Counted from the stretch's first letter, positions 8,877 through 19,353 are shown. The stretch: DNA of 46,799 nt from Ruminococcus sp. (GCA_014799765.1 JAAVHK010000013.1:16655-63453); one strand, 5' to 3'. The notes: a model not told the origin generated them from the letters alone. Translations and numbers: made by a program.

Positions 8877-11435
8877 TCAGTCTTCACGATATTCTTCAAC
8901 CATATACGCTTCAAATATATCGCCTTCCTTTACGTCGCTGAACTTGTCGAGACTTATTCCGCATTCGTAACCGTCTGCGACTTCCTTTACGTCGTCCTTG
9001 AAACGTTTCAGACCGGCTATTTTGTCGTCTGCTATGATTATTCCGTCACGGACGATACGTACCTGACAGCCTCGTGTTACCTTACCGCTGAGTATATAAC
9101 TTCCGGCAACCATTCCGACGTTAGATATTTTATATACCTGTCTTACTTCGGCACGTCCTAAATCTACTTCACGGAATTTAGGGGCAAGCATACCTTTCAT
9201 GGCGGTAGTTATTTCCTCTATGGCGTCGTAAATTATTCTGTAAAGACGTATGTCAACGCCGTCACGGACTGCATTTTCAGAAGCTACAGGGTCAGGTCTT
9301 ACATTGAATCCTACGATAATAGCGTTTGAGGCGTTAGCTAACATGACGTCGCTTTCCTTGACAGCTCCTACTGCACCATGAATTACACGTACTCTTACTT
9401 CGTCATTGGACAGTTTTTCAAGTGACTGCTTTACAGCCTCTACAGAACCCTGTACATCTGCCTTGACGATTATCGGAAGTTCTTTTATTTCGCCCTCTGC
9501 AATCTGACTGAACAGGTTATCAAGTGTGACTTTTCTGTATGCATTGAACTGTTCCTGTTTAGCTTCGTGTTTTCTTTCCTCGACGAGTTCACGGGCAAGT
9601 CTTTCGTCCTCGACGGCATTGAAAATATCTCCGGCACTGGGAACTTCCGCAAGACCTGTTATTTCTACCGGTACGGATGGTCCGGCGGATTTAACAGTAC
9701 GTCCCTTGTAATTGGTCATAACTCTTACGTGTCCTACTGCCGTACCGGCTATAAGTACATCACCCTGATGTAGTGTGCCGTTCTGTACGAGTAGTGTAGC
9801 TATCGGACCTCTGCCCTTATCCAGACGTGCTTCAATTACAGTACCTTTTGCAAGTCTGTCCGGATTGGCTTTCAGTTCCTTTACTTCCGCAACAAGCAGT
9901 ACGTTTTCAAGAAGTTCGTCGATACCCTCACCGGTTTTTGCGGAAACAGGTACGCATATGACGTCTCCGCCCCACTCTTCGCATACAATATCGTATTTTG
10001 TAAGCTCTTCCTTTATTCTGTCCGGATTTGCACCTTCTTTATCCATTTTGTTTATGGCGACAATAAGCGATACTCCGGCGGCTTTTGCGTGGTTGATTGA
10101 TTCGACGGTCTGAGGCATTATACCGTCATCTGCGGCGACAACAAGTATTGCTATATCCGTTATATTAGCACCTCTTGCACGCATAGATGTAAATGCTTCG
10201 TGTCCGGGGGTATCAAGGAAAGTAATGCTCTGACCGTTTACTTTTACCTGATATGCTCCGATATGCTGTGTGATACCACCGGCTTCACCGTCGGCGACGT
10301 GTGCGTTTCTGATACGGTCAAGAATAGATGTTTTACCATGGTCAACGTGTCCCATTACGACTACTACCGGACTACGTTCTTCAAGATTTACGTCTTCGTC
10401 GTCGCTGTCGTCAATAAGACGTTCTTCAATAGTTACGATTACTTCCTTTTCTACTTTCGCACCGAGTTCTTCGGAAACAAGTGACGCTGTATCAAAATCA
10501 ATTTCCTGATTGATTGTAGCCATTATTCCGAGACCCATTAATTTCTTTATAACTTCCGTTACGGTGACTTTCAGACGGCTTGCGAGTTCGCTGACCGTTA
10601 TGCTGTCCGGAATCATAACTTTCAACTGTTGTTTTCTTGCCCTTTCGAGTTCAAGACGTTTCAGCTTTTCAGTTTCTGTTTCCTTTTTTGAATACTGTTG
10701 TCTTACACGCTGTGCGGATTTCTGACTGATTTTCTGTTTCTTTGAGGAATAATTATCGTTCTTGTGTTTGTTTGTAGGTGCTATCTGTTCATAACGTTCG
10801 TTGTATTTATCGAGGTCAACATAACTTCCTCTTGTATCTACCGTCCGGCGTTGTGTGGAAGTCTGTGCGGTTTCGGAACTGAATGTAGCATTAAATTCAG
10901 AACGTTCACCTCTTTCACGGGCTTTTGCCTGAGTTTTCGGCTTATCGTTCCTGCGAGGAGTTTTTATTTTCGGCTGTGGTGTGGGTTCGGGAGTTTTAAC
11001 AGGTTCAGATTTTACAATCAGTTCAGCAGAAAATTTTGTCTCTGTTTTTTCGGGAGCTTTTACTTTTTCCGGAACTTTTACAGGTTCGGATTTTTTAGGA
11101 GTTTCCTGTTTTCTGTCAGATTTTCTGCCCTGCTCCGAACGTCTGTTATTATTATTGTTGTTATTACCATTGTTATTATTGTCACGTTTTCTGCCGGAAT
11201 TTCTTTTTTCACGGCGAGGGGGTTTTTCGTCGTTTCTTGACTGATAGTATGAATCGAAATTCTTCACTTCATGTTTTTTGGTATAGTGTTCAAGAAGCAG
11301 ATTCATTTCTGCCTCATTGAGTGTACTCGATGCATTTCTTTTCTTGTTGTCCTTGGTTGCGAAGAAGTCAACAATTTCCTGTGCGGAAACGTTGAAATCA
11401 ACTGCGGCTTCACTGATTTTTATTTTTTTGGTCAT
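8877..11435 (-). CDS. infB: Translation initiation factor IF-2
   Basis: [39 protein letters not shown]-terminal [20 protein letters not shown]. Confidence 0.97.
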   Translation of the reverse strand: MTKKIKISEAAVDFNVSAQEIVDFFATKDNKKRNASSTLNEAEMNLLLEHYTKKHEVKNFDSYYQSRNDEKPPRREKRNSGRKRDNNNNGNNNNNNNRRSEQGRKSDRKQETPKKSEPVKVPEKVKAPEKTETKFSAELIVKSEPVKTPEPTPQPKIKTPRRNDKPKTQAKARERGERSEFNATFSSETAQTSTQRRTVDTRGSYVDLDKYNERYEQIAPTNKHKNDNYSSKKQKISQKSAQRVRQQYSKKETETEKLKRLELERARKQQLKVMIPDSITVSELASRLKVTVTEVIKKLMGLGIMATINQEIDFDTASLVSEELGAKVEKEVIVTIEERLIDDSDDEDVNLEERSPVVVVMGHVDHGKTSILDRIRNAHVADGEAGGITQHIGAYQVKVNGQSITFLDTPGHEAFTSMRARGANITDIAILVVAADDGIMPQTVESINHAKAAGVSLIVAINKMDKEGANPDRIKEELTKYDIVCEEWGGDVICVPVSAKTGEGIDELLENVLLVAEVKELKANPDRLAKGTVIEARLDKGRGPIATLLVQNGTLHQGDVLIAGTAVGHVRVMTNYKGRTVKSAGPSVPVEITGLAEVPSAGDIFNAVEDERLARELVEERKHEAKQEQFNAYRKVTLDNLFSQIAEGEIKELPIIVKADVQGSVEAVKQSLEKLSNDEVRVRVIHGAVGAVKESDVMLANASNAIIVGFNVRPDPVASENAVRDGVDIRLYRIIYDAIEEITTAMKGMLAPKFREVDLGRAEVRQVYKISNVGMVAGSYILSGKVTRGCQVRIVRDGIIIADDKIAGLKRFKDDVKEVADGYECGISLDKFSDVKEGDIFEAYMVEEYRED

Positions 11436-11505
11436 AGGCTCGTATACCTCCAGTTAATCACGCCGTAAAAAACATACGGCTTTGTTTGTATAGCGATAAA
11501 TTTAT

Positions 11506-11808
11506 TCAGTTATTGATTTTAATAAAACCGTCTGCAAAACCCCTGTCACATACGGCGATTACCGCTGTGACTTTTCCGCACAGATTACCGATTTCTTCCT
11601 TTGAAAGTCTGGTCTTCAGTACGGGGACGGAATACTTTTTACAGATAAATTCAGTTTCCTTGACGGTTTTTTCTGATGCGTCCGAAGCTGTAAGAATACA
11701 GTAAGCCGTACCGTTTTTAACGGATTCGCAGGCACTGTCGAAACCTTTCACGGCTTTACCGGCTTTTATGCATATCGTAAGAAGATTAGCTGTTCTCTGA
11801 GAGTTCAT
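11506..11808 (-). CDS. L7Ae/YlxQ-family ribosomal protein
   Basis: LLTICIKAGKAVKGFDSACESVKNGTAYCILTASDAS; lies between ylxR and infB. Confidence 0.85.
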   Translation of the reverse strand: MNSQRTANLLTICIKAGKAVKGFDSACESVKNGTAYCILTASDASEKTVKETEFICKKYSVPVLKTRLSKEEIGNLCGKVTAVIAVCDRGFADGFIKINN

Positions 11809-12055
11809 TTAACATTCCCCCATAAATATCATCATCTATTCTGCACGAAAATGCTTTTTCAAAACGTCTTGCCTTACGTGCCTTGCCGAAACATTCAGTA
11901 TTCCGGCATATATAAGCACCTCTGCCGGACTTCTTGCCGGTAAAATCAAGACTTATTTCGCCTTCCGGAGACTTTACAACTCGTATAAGTTCCTTTTTAG
12001 GTTTCATTTCATTACAGCCGAGGCACATTCTCATAGGAATTTTTTTCGGTTTCAT
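11786..12055 (-). CDS. ylxR: YlxR (DUF448) RNA-binding protein
   Basis: RMCLGCNEMKPKKELIRVV, GKKSGRGAYICRNTEC. Confidence 0.9.
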   Translation of the reverse strand: MKPKKIPMRMCLGCNEMKPKKELIRVVKSPEGEISLDFTGKKSGRGAYICRNTECFGKARKARRFEKAFSCRIDDDIYGGMLNELSENS

Positions 12056-12058
12056 AAA

Positions 12059-13258
12059 TTATTCCTCTGTCTGATTTTCATTTTCAGATACTTTTTCTTC
12101 TGTGGGAATTTCAGTATTCTGAATTTCTTCCGAAACTTCTTCAGTAACAGCTTCCTGTGGTTCTGCCGGTACGAAATCCGGACTTAATTCGGGTGCTTCC
12201 TGATTTGTCTTAATATCGAACTGCGGTTTTATGTCGATTTTATAACCGGTCAGTTTGGCGGCGAGTTTGGCATTCTGTCCCTTGTTGCCGATAGCCAGCG
12301 AAAGTTTATTGTTAGGTACTATTACAGTACAGGTTTTCAGGGCTTCCGAAGTTATTATAGTTTTAAGAACTTCCGCCGGTGCGAGTGCCTTTGAAATAAA
12401 TTCTTCCGGTACTTCACTCCACAGAATGACATCTATTTTTTCGTCATGGAGTTCCTTTACAACGGCTTTTACTCTTGCGTGTTTAGTACCTATACAAGCT
12501 CCTACAGGGTCAATGTTAGGGTCTTTTGACCATACAGCTATTTTTGTACGTGAACCGGCTTCCCTTGAAATAGCCTTTATTTCAACAGTACCGTCATAAA
12601 TTTCCGGTACTTCCAGTTCAAACAGACGCTTTACAAGGTCTTTATGAGTACGTGAGATTTTAACAATCGGCTTTTTGTTCTTACCGATAATGCTTGTTAT
12701 ATAGACTTTTATCGGTTTGCCCTCTTCGAGTATTTCACCCGGAATCTGTTCATTCCTGAAAAGATAAAGTTCTGTACCCTCATAGTCGATAGTTACAGTA
12801 CCTCTGCCGGGGTCAATCTGCGAGATTTTACCGGTAATGCATTCATGTTCCTTTGATTCAAACCGGTTTAACATCTGTTCACGGTTGATTTCTCTGAGGT
12901 CTCCTTTTATGGACTGTTTCGCCGAAAGTGCTGCCATTCTGCCGAGTCTTGAAATATCAATCTCCTTGAGAATTTTTCCGCCGATATAAGCATTCGGGTC
13001 AATAGTGCGTGCAACATCGATATTGATTTCATTTTCGTCAATCGGGTAATCATCAATGATTTCCTGTTCGATATACATAGCGAACTTCTTTGTAAGGGGG
13101 TCAATATCTACTTTTATACGCTCCTCACTGTGCGGATAAGCCTTTCTTGCGGCTTTAATCATAGCGGATTTTACTTTTTCGATAAGAAGTTCAGTTGCCA
13201 CACTGTTTTCAGAACCAAGTGTTTCAAGCTCCTCGAAAAAGCTGTTATTGATTTTCAT
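12059..13258 (-). CDS. nusA: Transcription termination/antitermination protein NusA
   Basis: S1/KH architecture: SREAGSRTKIAVWSKDPNIDPVGACIGTKHARVKAVVKELHDEKIDVI, LAIGNKGQNAKLAAKLTGYKIDI. Confidence 0.96.
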   Translation of the reverse strand: MKINNSFFEELETLGSENSVATELLIEKVKSAMIKAARKAYPHSEERIKVDIDPLTKKFAMYIEQEIIDDYPIDENEINIDVARTIDPNAYIGGKILKEIDISRLGRMAALSAKQSIKGDLREINREQMLNRFESKEHECITGKISQIDPGRGTVTIDYEGTELYLFRNEQIPGEILEEGKPIKVYITSIIGKNKKPIVKISRTHKDLVKRLFELEVPEIYDGTVEIKAISREAGSRTKIAVWSKDPNIDPVGACIGTKHARVKAVVKELHDEKIDVILWSEVPEEFISKALAPAEVLKTIITSEALKTCTVIVPNNKLSLAIGNKGQNAKLAAKLTGYKIDIKPQFDIKTNQEAPELSPDFVPAEPQEAVTEEVSEEIQNTEIPTEEKVSENENQTEE

Positions 13259-13296
13259 TTCTGTATATTCCTCCAGTATTAATATATTTTTTTATT

Positions 13297-13770
13297 TTAT
13301 ATTTCAAAATAAAGTCTGACATATGCTATATCGGCAAGCGGAAAAATTTTCGTGCTTCCGTCGTCGAGAACAACCGAAACGCCGTTTTTATCCGCACCGG
13401 AAAGTACGGCAACAATTTCCTTTTCGCCGTCGGTATTCCTGATAAAACGTATTCTTACGGTATCGCCCTCGCATACTTCAAAATGTTCTTCCTTTACGAG
13501 TTCCCTTTCAAGACCGGCTGAACCTACTTCCAGTACATAACTCTGTGAAACAGGGTCTTCCCTGTCCATAATGGCATTTATGGGTTCAGTAGCTCTTTCG
13601 CAGTCCTGAATAGTTATACCGTCGTCGCTGTCAATGAATATGCACAGATGCCATACGGCACCTTCTTTTTCGTAGCATACGTCCCAGAGGTAATAACCAA
13701 GTTCGTCAGTTATCGGCTTCACGAGGTCATAGACTTTCTGTTCAGTTGCACCGAATTTTTTAAACTTCAT
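13297..13770 (-). CDS. rimP: Ribosome maturation factor RimP
   Basis: LGYYLWDVCYEKEGAVWHLCIFIDSDDGITIQDCERATEPINAIMD, LEVGSAGLERELVK. Confidence 0.93.
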   Translation of the reverse strand: MKFKKFGATEQKVYDLVKPITDELGYYLWDVCYEKEGAVWHLCIFIDSDDGITIQDCERATEPINAIMDREDPVSQSYVLEVGSAGLERELVKEEHFEVCEGDTVRIRFIRNTDGEKEIVAVLSGADKNGVSVVLDDGSTKIFPLADIAYVRLYFEI

Positions 13771-13913
13771 AATACATCATCTCCTTTCATGAGCAGGTAT
13801 AGCTGTATTTATATCCAAAATGCACATATCATATATGGAAATTCTGTCACATATGCCGAAAATTTCCGTTCATATGAGAGATTCCAACATGATGACAGTC
13901 AAATAAATAAGCG

Positions 13914-13937
13914 AAAGACCGGATATATCCGGTCTTT
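13914..13937 (-). promoter_or_regulatory. Perfect 24-nt inverted repeat in the rimP-nusA-infB operon leader; candidate attenuator hairpin
   Basis: AAAGACCGGATA/TATCCGGTCTTT, followed on the minus strand by CGCTTATTTATTTG; lies between the predicted promoter (13959-13987) and rimP. Confidence 0.6.
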
Positions 13938-13958
13938 GTGTCAGCTATTACCATATTT

Positions 13959-13987
13959 ATTATATCACGGCTTTCAATAAAAATCAA
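13959..13987 (-). promoter_or_regulatory. Sigma-A-like promoter for rimP-nusA-infB operon
   Basis: Minus strand TTGATT - 17 nt - TATAAT. Confidence 0.75.
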
Positions 13988-14034
13988 GTCTTTTCAGAAA
14001 ATTTCTTTTCAGAATCTTATATCACACAAAATAC

Positions 14035-14064
14035 TTGACATATACAGCTATAATAATGTATAAT
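14035..14064 (+). promoter_or_regulatory. Sigma-A-like promoter for the solute-binding protein gene
   Basis: TTGACA (14035-14040) - 18 nt - TATAAT (14059-14064). Confidence 0.8.
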
Positions 14065-14104
14065 TAAATCAAGTTTCATAAAAATATAAAAGGAGCTTCT
14101 GAAA

Positions 14105-15604
14105 ATGAAAAAAATAAAGAAAATGATTACGGGAATCATGGCAATACTTATTGTAATGGCTCCGTCAGTTTCATGCAGTGCAGACAAAAGTCATAAGGCA
14201 GGCAGTCTCTCGATAGCCGAGGAAACAACTACAGACACCACGGAAGAATCAACTACGGAAATTACTACAAAAGCAACTACCACAAAATCCAAAAACACTA
14301 CAAAAAAAACTACTACAAAATCATCTGAAACCACTACAGAACCGTCAGTTACTGAACCGGTAACAGAAGCGGAAGCAGTTCCGGCACAGAATTACGGCGA
14401 ACGTGCCGATATAGGCGGTACTGAAATAGTATGGCTTGCAGATTATGACCTCAATGCACAGGTAGGGCAGAAACGTCCCACACCGGTGGCACTCTTTGAA
14501 GACATATACGGCGGTAAAATACGTTACGTACAGACTTCACTTAAAAACAAGTACTATACTTTTTCCTCCATGTTGCTTGCCGGTGACCAGCTTGACATGG
14601 TAGAGTATCAGCAGGGAACTTATCCTAACGGCGTATTAAGTCAGCAGTATCAGCCACTTGACCCTTATTTCAGGTCAATGGGTCTTAACTACGATATATG
14701 GGAAAACATGGAAGATATTATAGATGCTCTTTCATATAAGGGCGAACATTATATTATACCCTATTCATTTTCAAATCCTCTTGTACTTATGTACAGCCGG
14801 AAACTCATACGTGATTACGGTCTGACAGACCCTTATGAACTCTATAAAAATGACCAGTGGACATGGGACAAACTCCTTGATATTTCCGAAACATACCGCC
14901 ATAAAACCGGTAAACCTGCCATAAGAGGCGGACAATTCGGTGATGCTATAATACATTCAACAGGATTCAGGGTTATAGGTGCAAAAAACGGAAATTTTGT
15001 CAATAATATAGACCATGCTTCCATAAGATATGCTGAACTTTTCATGCAGGAACTCGGCAGAAATTCTCTTTTCACTGTAAGCAGTAACGAAGAATTTTCA
15101 ACGGAAACTTTATTTTTTGCTACTCAAAGCTATATTTTAGGTACTGAAAATGTAAAAAATCCTGATATGGATTTAATGGTTGTACCTGTACCGAAAAGAA
15201 AAGGTACAGACGGCAATTACATAACCTGTGATTTCGATGCAAAAATGCTTGTAAAAAATTCGACTATGGGCGATGCTGTAGCAACGTATATAATGTGCGA
15301 AAGAATAGTGGCCTCACAGCCGGAATACAAAGCCGGTGCCAAAGCATACGCCACAACGCCTGTACAGTTTTCGGGTAGCGTGAAAAGTTACATAACCGCT
15401 GAACAATACGACGCTTTACAGACTTATCTTGACCCTAAAACAACATTGCCTATGTTCGATTATATATGGGCTATGAATGACACTGAAGGTGTTATGGCAG
15501 GTCTTTCAAATTCGTTCCTTATAAACGGTGGTTACGAAACTGACTGGAAAAACCTTCGTAATCTGTATCGTGACAAAATAAACAAGATGATTAATGAATA
15601 TTAA
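14105..15604 (+). CDS. Extracellular solute-binding (family 1-like) lipoprotein with Thr-rich linker
   Basis: Signal peptide with possible lipobox (..APSVSC), Thr/Lys/Ser-rich linker, SBP-like core (VALFEDIYGGKIRYVQTS..LYKNDQWTWDKLLDISETYRHKTGKPAIRGG). Confidence 0.75.
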   Translation: MKKIKKMITGIMAILIVMAPSVSCSADKSHKAGSLSIAEETTTDTTEESTTEITTKATTTKSKNTTKKTTTKSSETTTEPSVTEPVTEAEAVPAQNYGERADIGGTEIVWLADYDLNAQVGQKRPTPVALFEDIYGGKIRYVQTSLKNKYYTFSSMLLAGDQLDMVEYQQGTYPNGVLSQQYQPLDPYFRSMGLNYDIWENMEDIIDALSYKGEHYIIPYSFSNPLVLMYSRKLIRDYGLTDPYELYKNDQWTWDKLLDISETYRHKTGKPAIRGGQFGDAIIHSTGFRVIGAKNGNFVNNIDHASIRYAELFMQELGRNSLFTVSSNEEFSTETLFFATQSYILGTENVKNPDMDLMVVPVPKRKGTDGNYITCDFDAKMLVKNSTMGDAVATYIMCERIVASQPEYKAGAKAYATTPVQFSGSVKSYITAEQYDALQTYLDPKTTLPMFDYIWAMNDTEGVMAGLSNSFLINGGYETDWKNLRNLYRDKINKMINEY

Positions 15605-15674
15605 GTAATAGACAATAACGGGACATATGTTAAAAAATGTCCCGTACATTATGTAAAGGAAAGGAATTTTTATC

Positions 15675-18089
15675 ATGACTGAACTATTGTTTTTTCTGGA
15701 ACTCATTATGCTGATTATCGCAACAGCAGTATTCACGAAAACAAAAGTATATGAAAAAAACTCAAAATCAAAAAAGAAATCAGAAGATGCCAAAACACCT
15801 AAAAGAAAAATAAATATGCCACCGTTCAATAACTCTAAGGCGGAACTTATTGCCAATATATTTGTAGTATTTACTGTAATAATGGCACTCCCTGACCTCA
15901 CAGGTATAATGAAAACCGGTATATTCCACGGAGCTTTTACGGCTATAGGCATAATAATGATTCTTGAAAAACTATGCAGTATAATCAGATATAATACAAA
16001 ATCACGGACTGTAAAGTTTATAGGCAAAATGCTTGCCGTGACAGCTTTCATTGAACTTATAGTATTTCAGATGCCGTCATACAGGATTATGCATGGTGAA
16101 TATCCACGTATGAAACTGCCGGTCACACAGGGAACTGTCACAAGCGAAAATACCGAAACTGAATCAGAAACCGGTAATATAAAAGTAACCGGCGATAATA
16201 TGGCTACTTTAGAATTTACCGATATAAATAAAAAAGTCGGTACTATCCGTATTGATATTGCCACATCTACAGAAAATCCGAAAAGACTTTACGTAAATGT
16301 AGACGCTACCGACGAAACTTCCGCAAACTACAGAGACGATATAGGCAAAATGGAAGTAGTCACGGAAAATACACATTCAAGATATATTCCTATGCTTTTA
16401 TCCGGAAAAACTGAAAAACTCCGTTTTGACTTCAAGTGCGAAAACACTTCGGACTTATTCACGATAGAATCAGTTGTAATCAATACGCCCATACCGTTTG
16501 ATATATCATATCTGAGAATGTTTCTTATAGTGACAATATCGGGTATTGTATATGCAATCATATATTCTGCATTACTGAGCAGGGAATATCAGAATAACAG
16601 AAAATTCTGTCAGTGGTGTTCGTACGTCGTAGTGGTTACTGCTGTTCTTATGGCAGTAATCATGACAACTTCAAAGATTAACGATACTTTCAAGGAACAC
16701 TTTCAGGCAAAAGAAGGCAATCAGATTTCTGAAGAACTTGTACTGGCGTTTGAAAATCATCAGGTATCGCTTCTTGACGAAGTATCGGAAGATTTACTTG
16801 CAATTTCTGACCCATATGACACAGGACTACGAGGCAGTGAAGGTGTTTCTTCCAAGTGGGACCACGTTATGTATAACGGAAAATATTACTCATATTACGG
16901 TATAGCACCGGTTATACTGCTGTTTTTACCGTATCACCTCATTACCGGCTATTTCTTCCCGACTGATATAGCCGTAATGATTTTTGCTATCATAGGACTT
17001 ATATTCCTTACAATGACCTACAACGCCATAATAAAAAAATGGTTCAGCCGTATACCGTCAGGCTGTTACCTTGCCGGACTTCTCATAATAAATATGGTAT
17101 GCGGAATATGGTTCAGTACCGGAAGACCTCTCTTCTATGAAATATCAATATCATCGGGTTTTGCGTTCGTGACTATGGGTGCGTACTTCCTTATTACGTC
17201 GAATGTAATAACTGCTGAAAAGACTTCACTTCCGAAAATAACTCTTGCATCACTGTTTCTTGCGACAGCGGTACTTTGCAGACCTACACTGGCAGTATAT
17301 TCTATATGTGCGTGTGTATACTATGCAATAGGCTTCAGAACATCAGGAGATGTCATCGACGAAGACGGAAATACAAAAACTGACAAAAAACGTCGTATAA
17401 AATATATCGTATGTGCGTTACTGCCGTTTGTGGTACTGGGTTCTGTGCAGATGTGGTATAACTATGTGCGATTCGATTCACCATTTGACTTCGGTATAAA
17501 ATATTCACTCACGATAAACGACTTCACAGACTCTGAATATCATACAATTTTCGTTCTTATAGGATTCTTCGCATATCTCTTCCAGTTCCCGACGATAAAA
17601 GCCGATTACCCATATATTGATACATGGTTTACGTACTTCAGGGCAAGCGGATATTATTTCAAGGATTCCGGACAGACTTCCGGTATAGTATGGATTGCAC
17701 TTCCTGTATTTTCATATCTGCTGACCGGTAAGGCATTGAAAAAACTTCCTGACAGAAAATCAAGGCTTAAATCCCTTGCACTGATAGGACTTCCATGTGT
17801 GGTAATGCCTCTTGTAATAATCTTCTCGATATGGGAAAGCGGTTATGCCGTAAGATATGTTGCAGATTTTTCATGGCAGATAGTAACCGGAGCTCTTGCA
17901 ATATTGTTCTTCCTGTATCAGAAATCAGAAAACAGTACGCTTAAAAATTTAATGAAATATTTCCTTGCGGTATCGCTGATAGTTTCTGTAGTACTGAACA
18001 TTCCGCAGATATTCACATTTACGTTCTATGAACCCGATTATCCGGTAGTAACAAGCAGATATCATAATTTCATAGAGTTCTGGAGATAA
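15675..18089 (+). CDS. Polytopic membrane protein, GT-C glycosyltransferase-like
   Basis: Many TM spans, DHVMYNGKYYSYYGIAPVILLFLPYHLITG, extracytoplasmic domain in the N-terminal third; exact family not assigned. Confidence 0.6.
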   Translation: MTELLFFLELIMLIIATAVFTKTKVYEKNSKSKKKSEDAKTPKRKINMPPFNNSKAELIANIFVVFTVIMALPDLTGIMKTGIFHGAFTAIGIIMILEKLCSIIRYNTKSRTVKFIGKMLAVTAFIELIVFQMPSYRIMHGEYPRMKLPVTQGTVTSENTETESETGNIKVTGDNMATLEFTDINKKVGTIRIDIATSTENPKRLYVNVDATDETSANYRDDIGKMEVVTENTHSRYIPMLLSGKTEKLRFDFKCENTSDLFTIESVVINTPIPFDISYLRMFLIVTISGIVYAIIYSALLSREYQNNRKFCQWCSYVVVVTAVLMAVIMTTSKINDTFKEHFQAKEGNQISEELVLAFENHQVSLLDEVSEDLLAISDPYDTGLRGSEGVSSKWDHVMYNGKYYSYYGIAPVILLFLPYHLITGYFFPTDIAVMIFAIIGLIFLTMTYNAIIKKWFSRIPSGCYLAGLLIINMVCGIWFSTGRPLFYEISISSGFAFVTMGAYFLITSNVITAEKTSLPKITLASLFLATAVLCRPTLAVYSICACVYYAIGFRTSGDVIDEDGNTKTDKKRRIKYIVCALLPFVVLGSVQMWYNYVRFDSPFDFGIKYSLTINDFTDSEYHTIFVLIGFFAYLFQFPTIKADYPYIDTWFTYFRASGYYFKDSGQTSGIVWIALPVFSYLLTGKALKKLPDRKSRLKSLALIGLPCVVMPLVIIFSIWESGYAVRYVADFSWQIVTGALAILFFLYQKSENSTLKNLMKYFLAVSLIVSVVLNIPQIFTFTFYEPDYPVVTSRYHNFIEFWR

Positions 18090-18264
18090 AATATATTGCG
18101 GTAAAAGACTATAACAGAAAATTTTATATGCCGGACTATGTAAAAAAATACCATTATTTCCGTGAAATGCATCTCTTATTGAAACGTTTGTTCTTTTTTA
18201 TTGGCAAAAAATGACAAAAATTCTGTTGAATATATAGCAATGTGCGGAATTTTTTCAAAAGTAC

Positions 18265-18293
18265 GTGACAATTCTATAACATTATGCTATAAT
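18265..18293 (+). promoter_or_regulatory. Sigma-A-like promoter, long leader for 18517 gene
   Basis: GTGACA (18265-18270) - 17 nt - TATAAT (18288-18293). Confidence 0.65.
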
Positions 18294-18380
18294 ATATTAA
18301 AGTAATTTTTCCATGAAAACTATCCGGAATAAGAAAAATTTCCGTAATCTGTATATTCAGCAGAAGTCATAAAACCCCTA

Positions 18381-18485
18381 CCGGTACTATCGGCATGGAC
18401 AAATGTCGGGTACGGAAACGCTGGATTTAAATATTTTAATTATAGTTTCCGTGCGGAAAAGAAACTTGCTATCTCTTAAGAGATA
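18381..18485 (+). promoter_or_regulatory. Structured 5' leader (stacked hairpin, second hairpin, 16-nt palindrome)
   Basis: CCGGTACT..CGGCAT-GGACAA-ATGTCG..GGTACGG (18381-18415); TTTCCG-TG-CGGAAA (18446-18459); TATCTCTTAAGAGATA (18470-18485). Confidence 0.5.
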
Positions 18486-18516
18486 ATGATTAAAATACAG
18501 AAAGGGATTCAAAAAA

Positions 18517-19344
18517 ATGGACAATAACAATAACTCCCAGAAACCACGCAAAAAGGTTACTAAAGAAGTTCTCAGACGCAGACAGCTTACAGCCCTTGCA
18601 GTGATTGCACTAATAGTACTTATATTCATAATCCTCATTGAAAATGCCTGCACTGACAAATCCGGAAAAAACAGCAAAAAGGATTCAAGCACCACTACTA
18701 CAACTACTACCACCACAACCACCACTACTGAAATGGTCATCACTGAACCACCAACAACCACCACTACTGAACCTCCTGCACCCACTATTGACCCGAATCT
18801 CTCCGCATTGGTTGACATCTCAACTCATGAAATAACAGTCGGCGTCGGTGAAAGCGATATGCCATATATATACAGCTATCCGGAAGGCTCTTCCGAAGCT
18901 AACGAAATATGGACAAGTTCAGACCCTAACATCGCTACTGTAGACGAACTCGGTAACATAACAGGCGTAAATCCCGGTGAATGTAACATCATTCTCAAAC
19001 TGGACAACAACCCCGCTATTGAAGTACAGATAAAAGTTATGGTAAATGGTATTGTATCAGTTCCGGAAACTCCTTCCGAACCTGTAGTACCTGAAACACC
19101 GTCTGAAAATTCACCGGAAGCAAATATTCCTGATACACAGGAAAATCAGGAAAACCCTATGACAACTCCTGAAAATCCTGATTTACAGAATGTACCCGAA
19201 AACCCCGATATTCAGGCAGGTACACAGCCGGATATGAATAATAATATCGGTGGTCAGAGCGACTTATATGCAAATCAACAGGGCGTACAGGATACTTTAC
19301 AGTTTGCCTCCGAAAATTCCGACATATCAGACATGATATTCTGA
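18517..19344 (+). CDS. Membrane-anchored surface protein: TM, poly-Thr linker, Ig-like (Big2-type) domain, Pro/Glu/Asn-rich tail
   Basis: TALAVIALIVLIFIILI TM; TTTTTTTTTTTTTT tract; EIWTSSDPNIATVDELGNITGVNPGECNIILKLDNNPAIEVQIKVMV matches Big2 pattern. Confidence 0.8.
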   Translation: MDNNNNSQKPRKKVTKEVLRRRQLTALAVIALIVLIFIILIENACTDKSGKNSKKDSSTTTTTTTTTTTTTEMVITEPPTTTTTEPPAPTIDPNLSALVDISTHEITVGVGESDMPYIYSYPEGSSEANEIWTSSDPNIATVDELGNITGVNPGECNIILKLDNNPAIEVQIKVMVNGIVSVPETPSEPVVPETPSENSPEANIPDTQENQENPMTTPENPDLQNVPENPDIQAGTQPDMNNNIGGQSDLYANQQGVQDTLQFASENSDISDMIF

Positions 19345-19353
19345 AAAAAATTT

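Noticed and set aside
11145-11183. Trinucleotide repeat (AAT/AAC) in infB
   Set aside because: Encodes a poly-Asn stretch in the variable N-terminal region of IF-2; low-complexity sequence is common there, so not treated as a special element.
10764-11240. 158-aa plus-strand ORF opposite infB
   Set aside because: Antisense to a confidently assigned IF-2; biased F/S/R composition is a mirror of the infB codon pattern and the Asn-repeat region.
18387-18818. 143-aa minus-strand ORF with VVVVVVVVV run
   Set aside because: It is the reverse strand of the poly-Thr ACN tract and leader; composition is an artefact.
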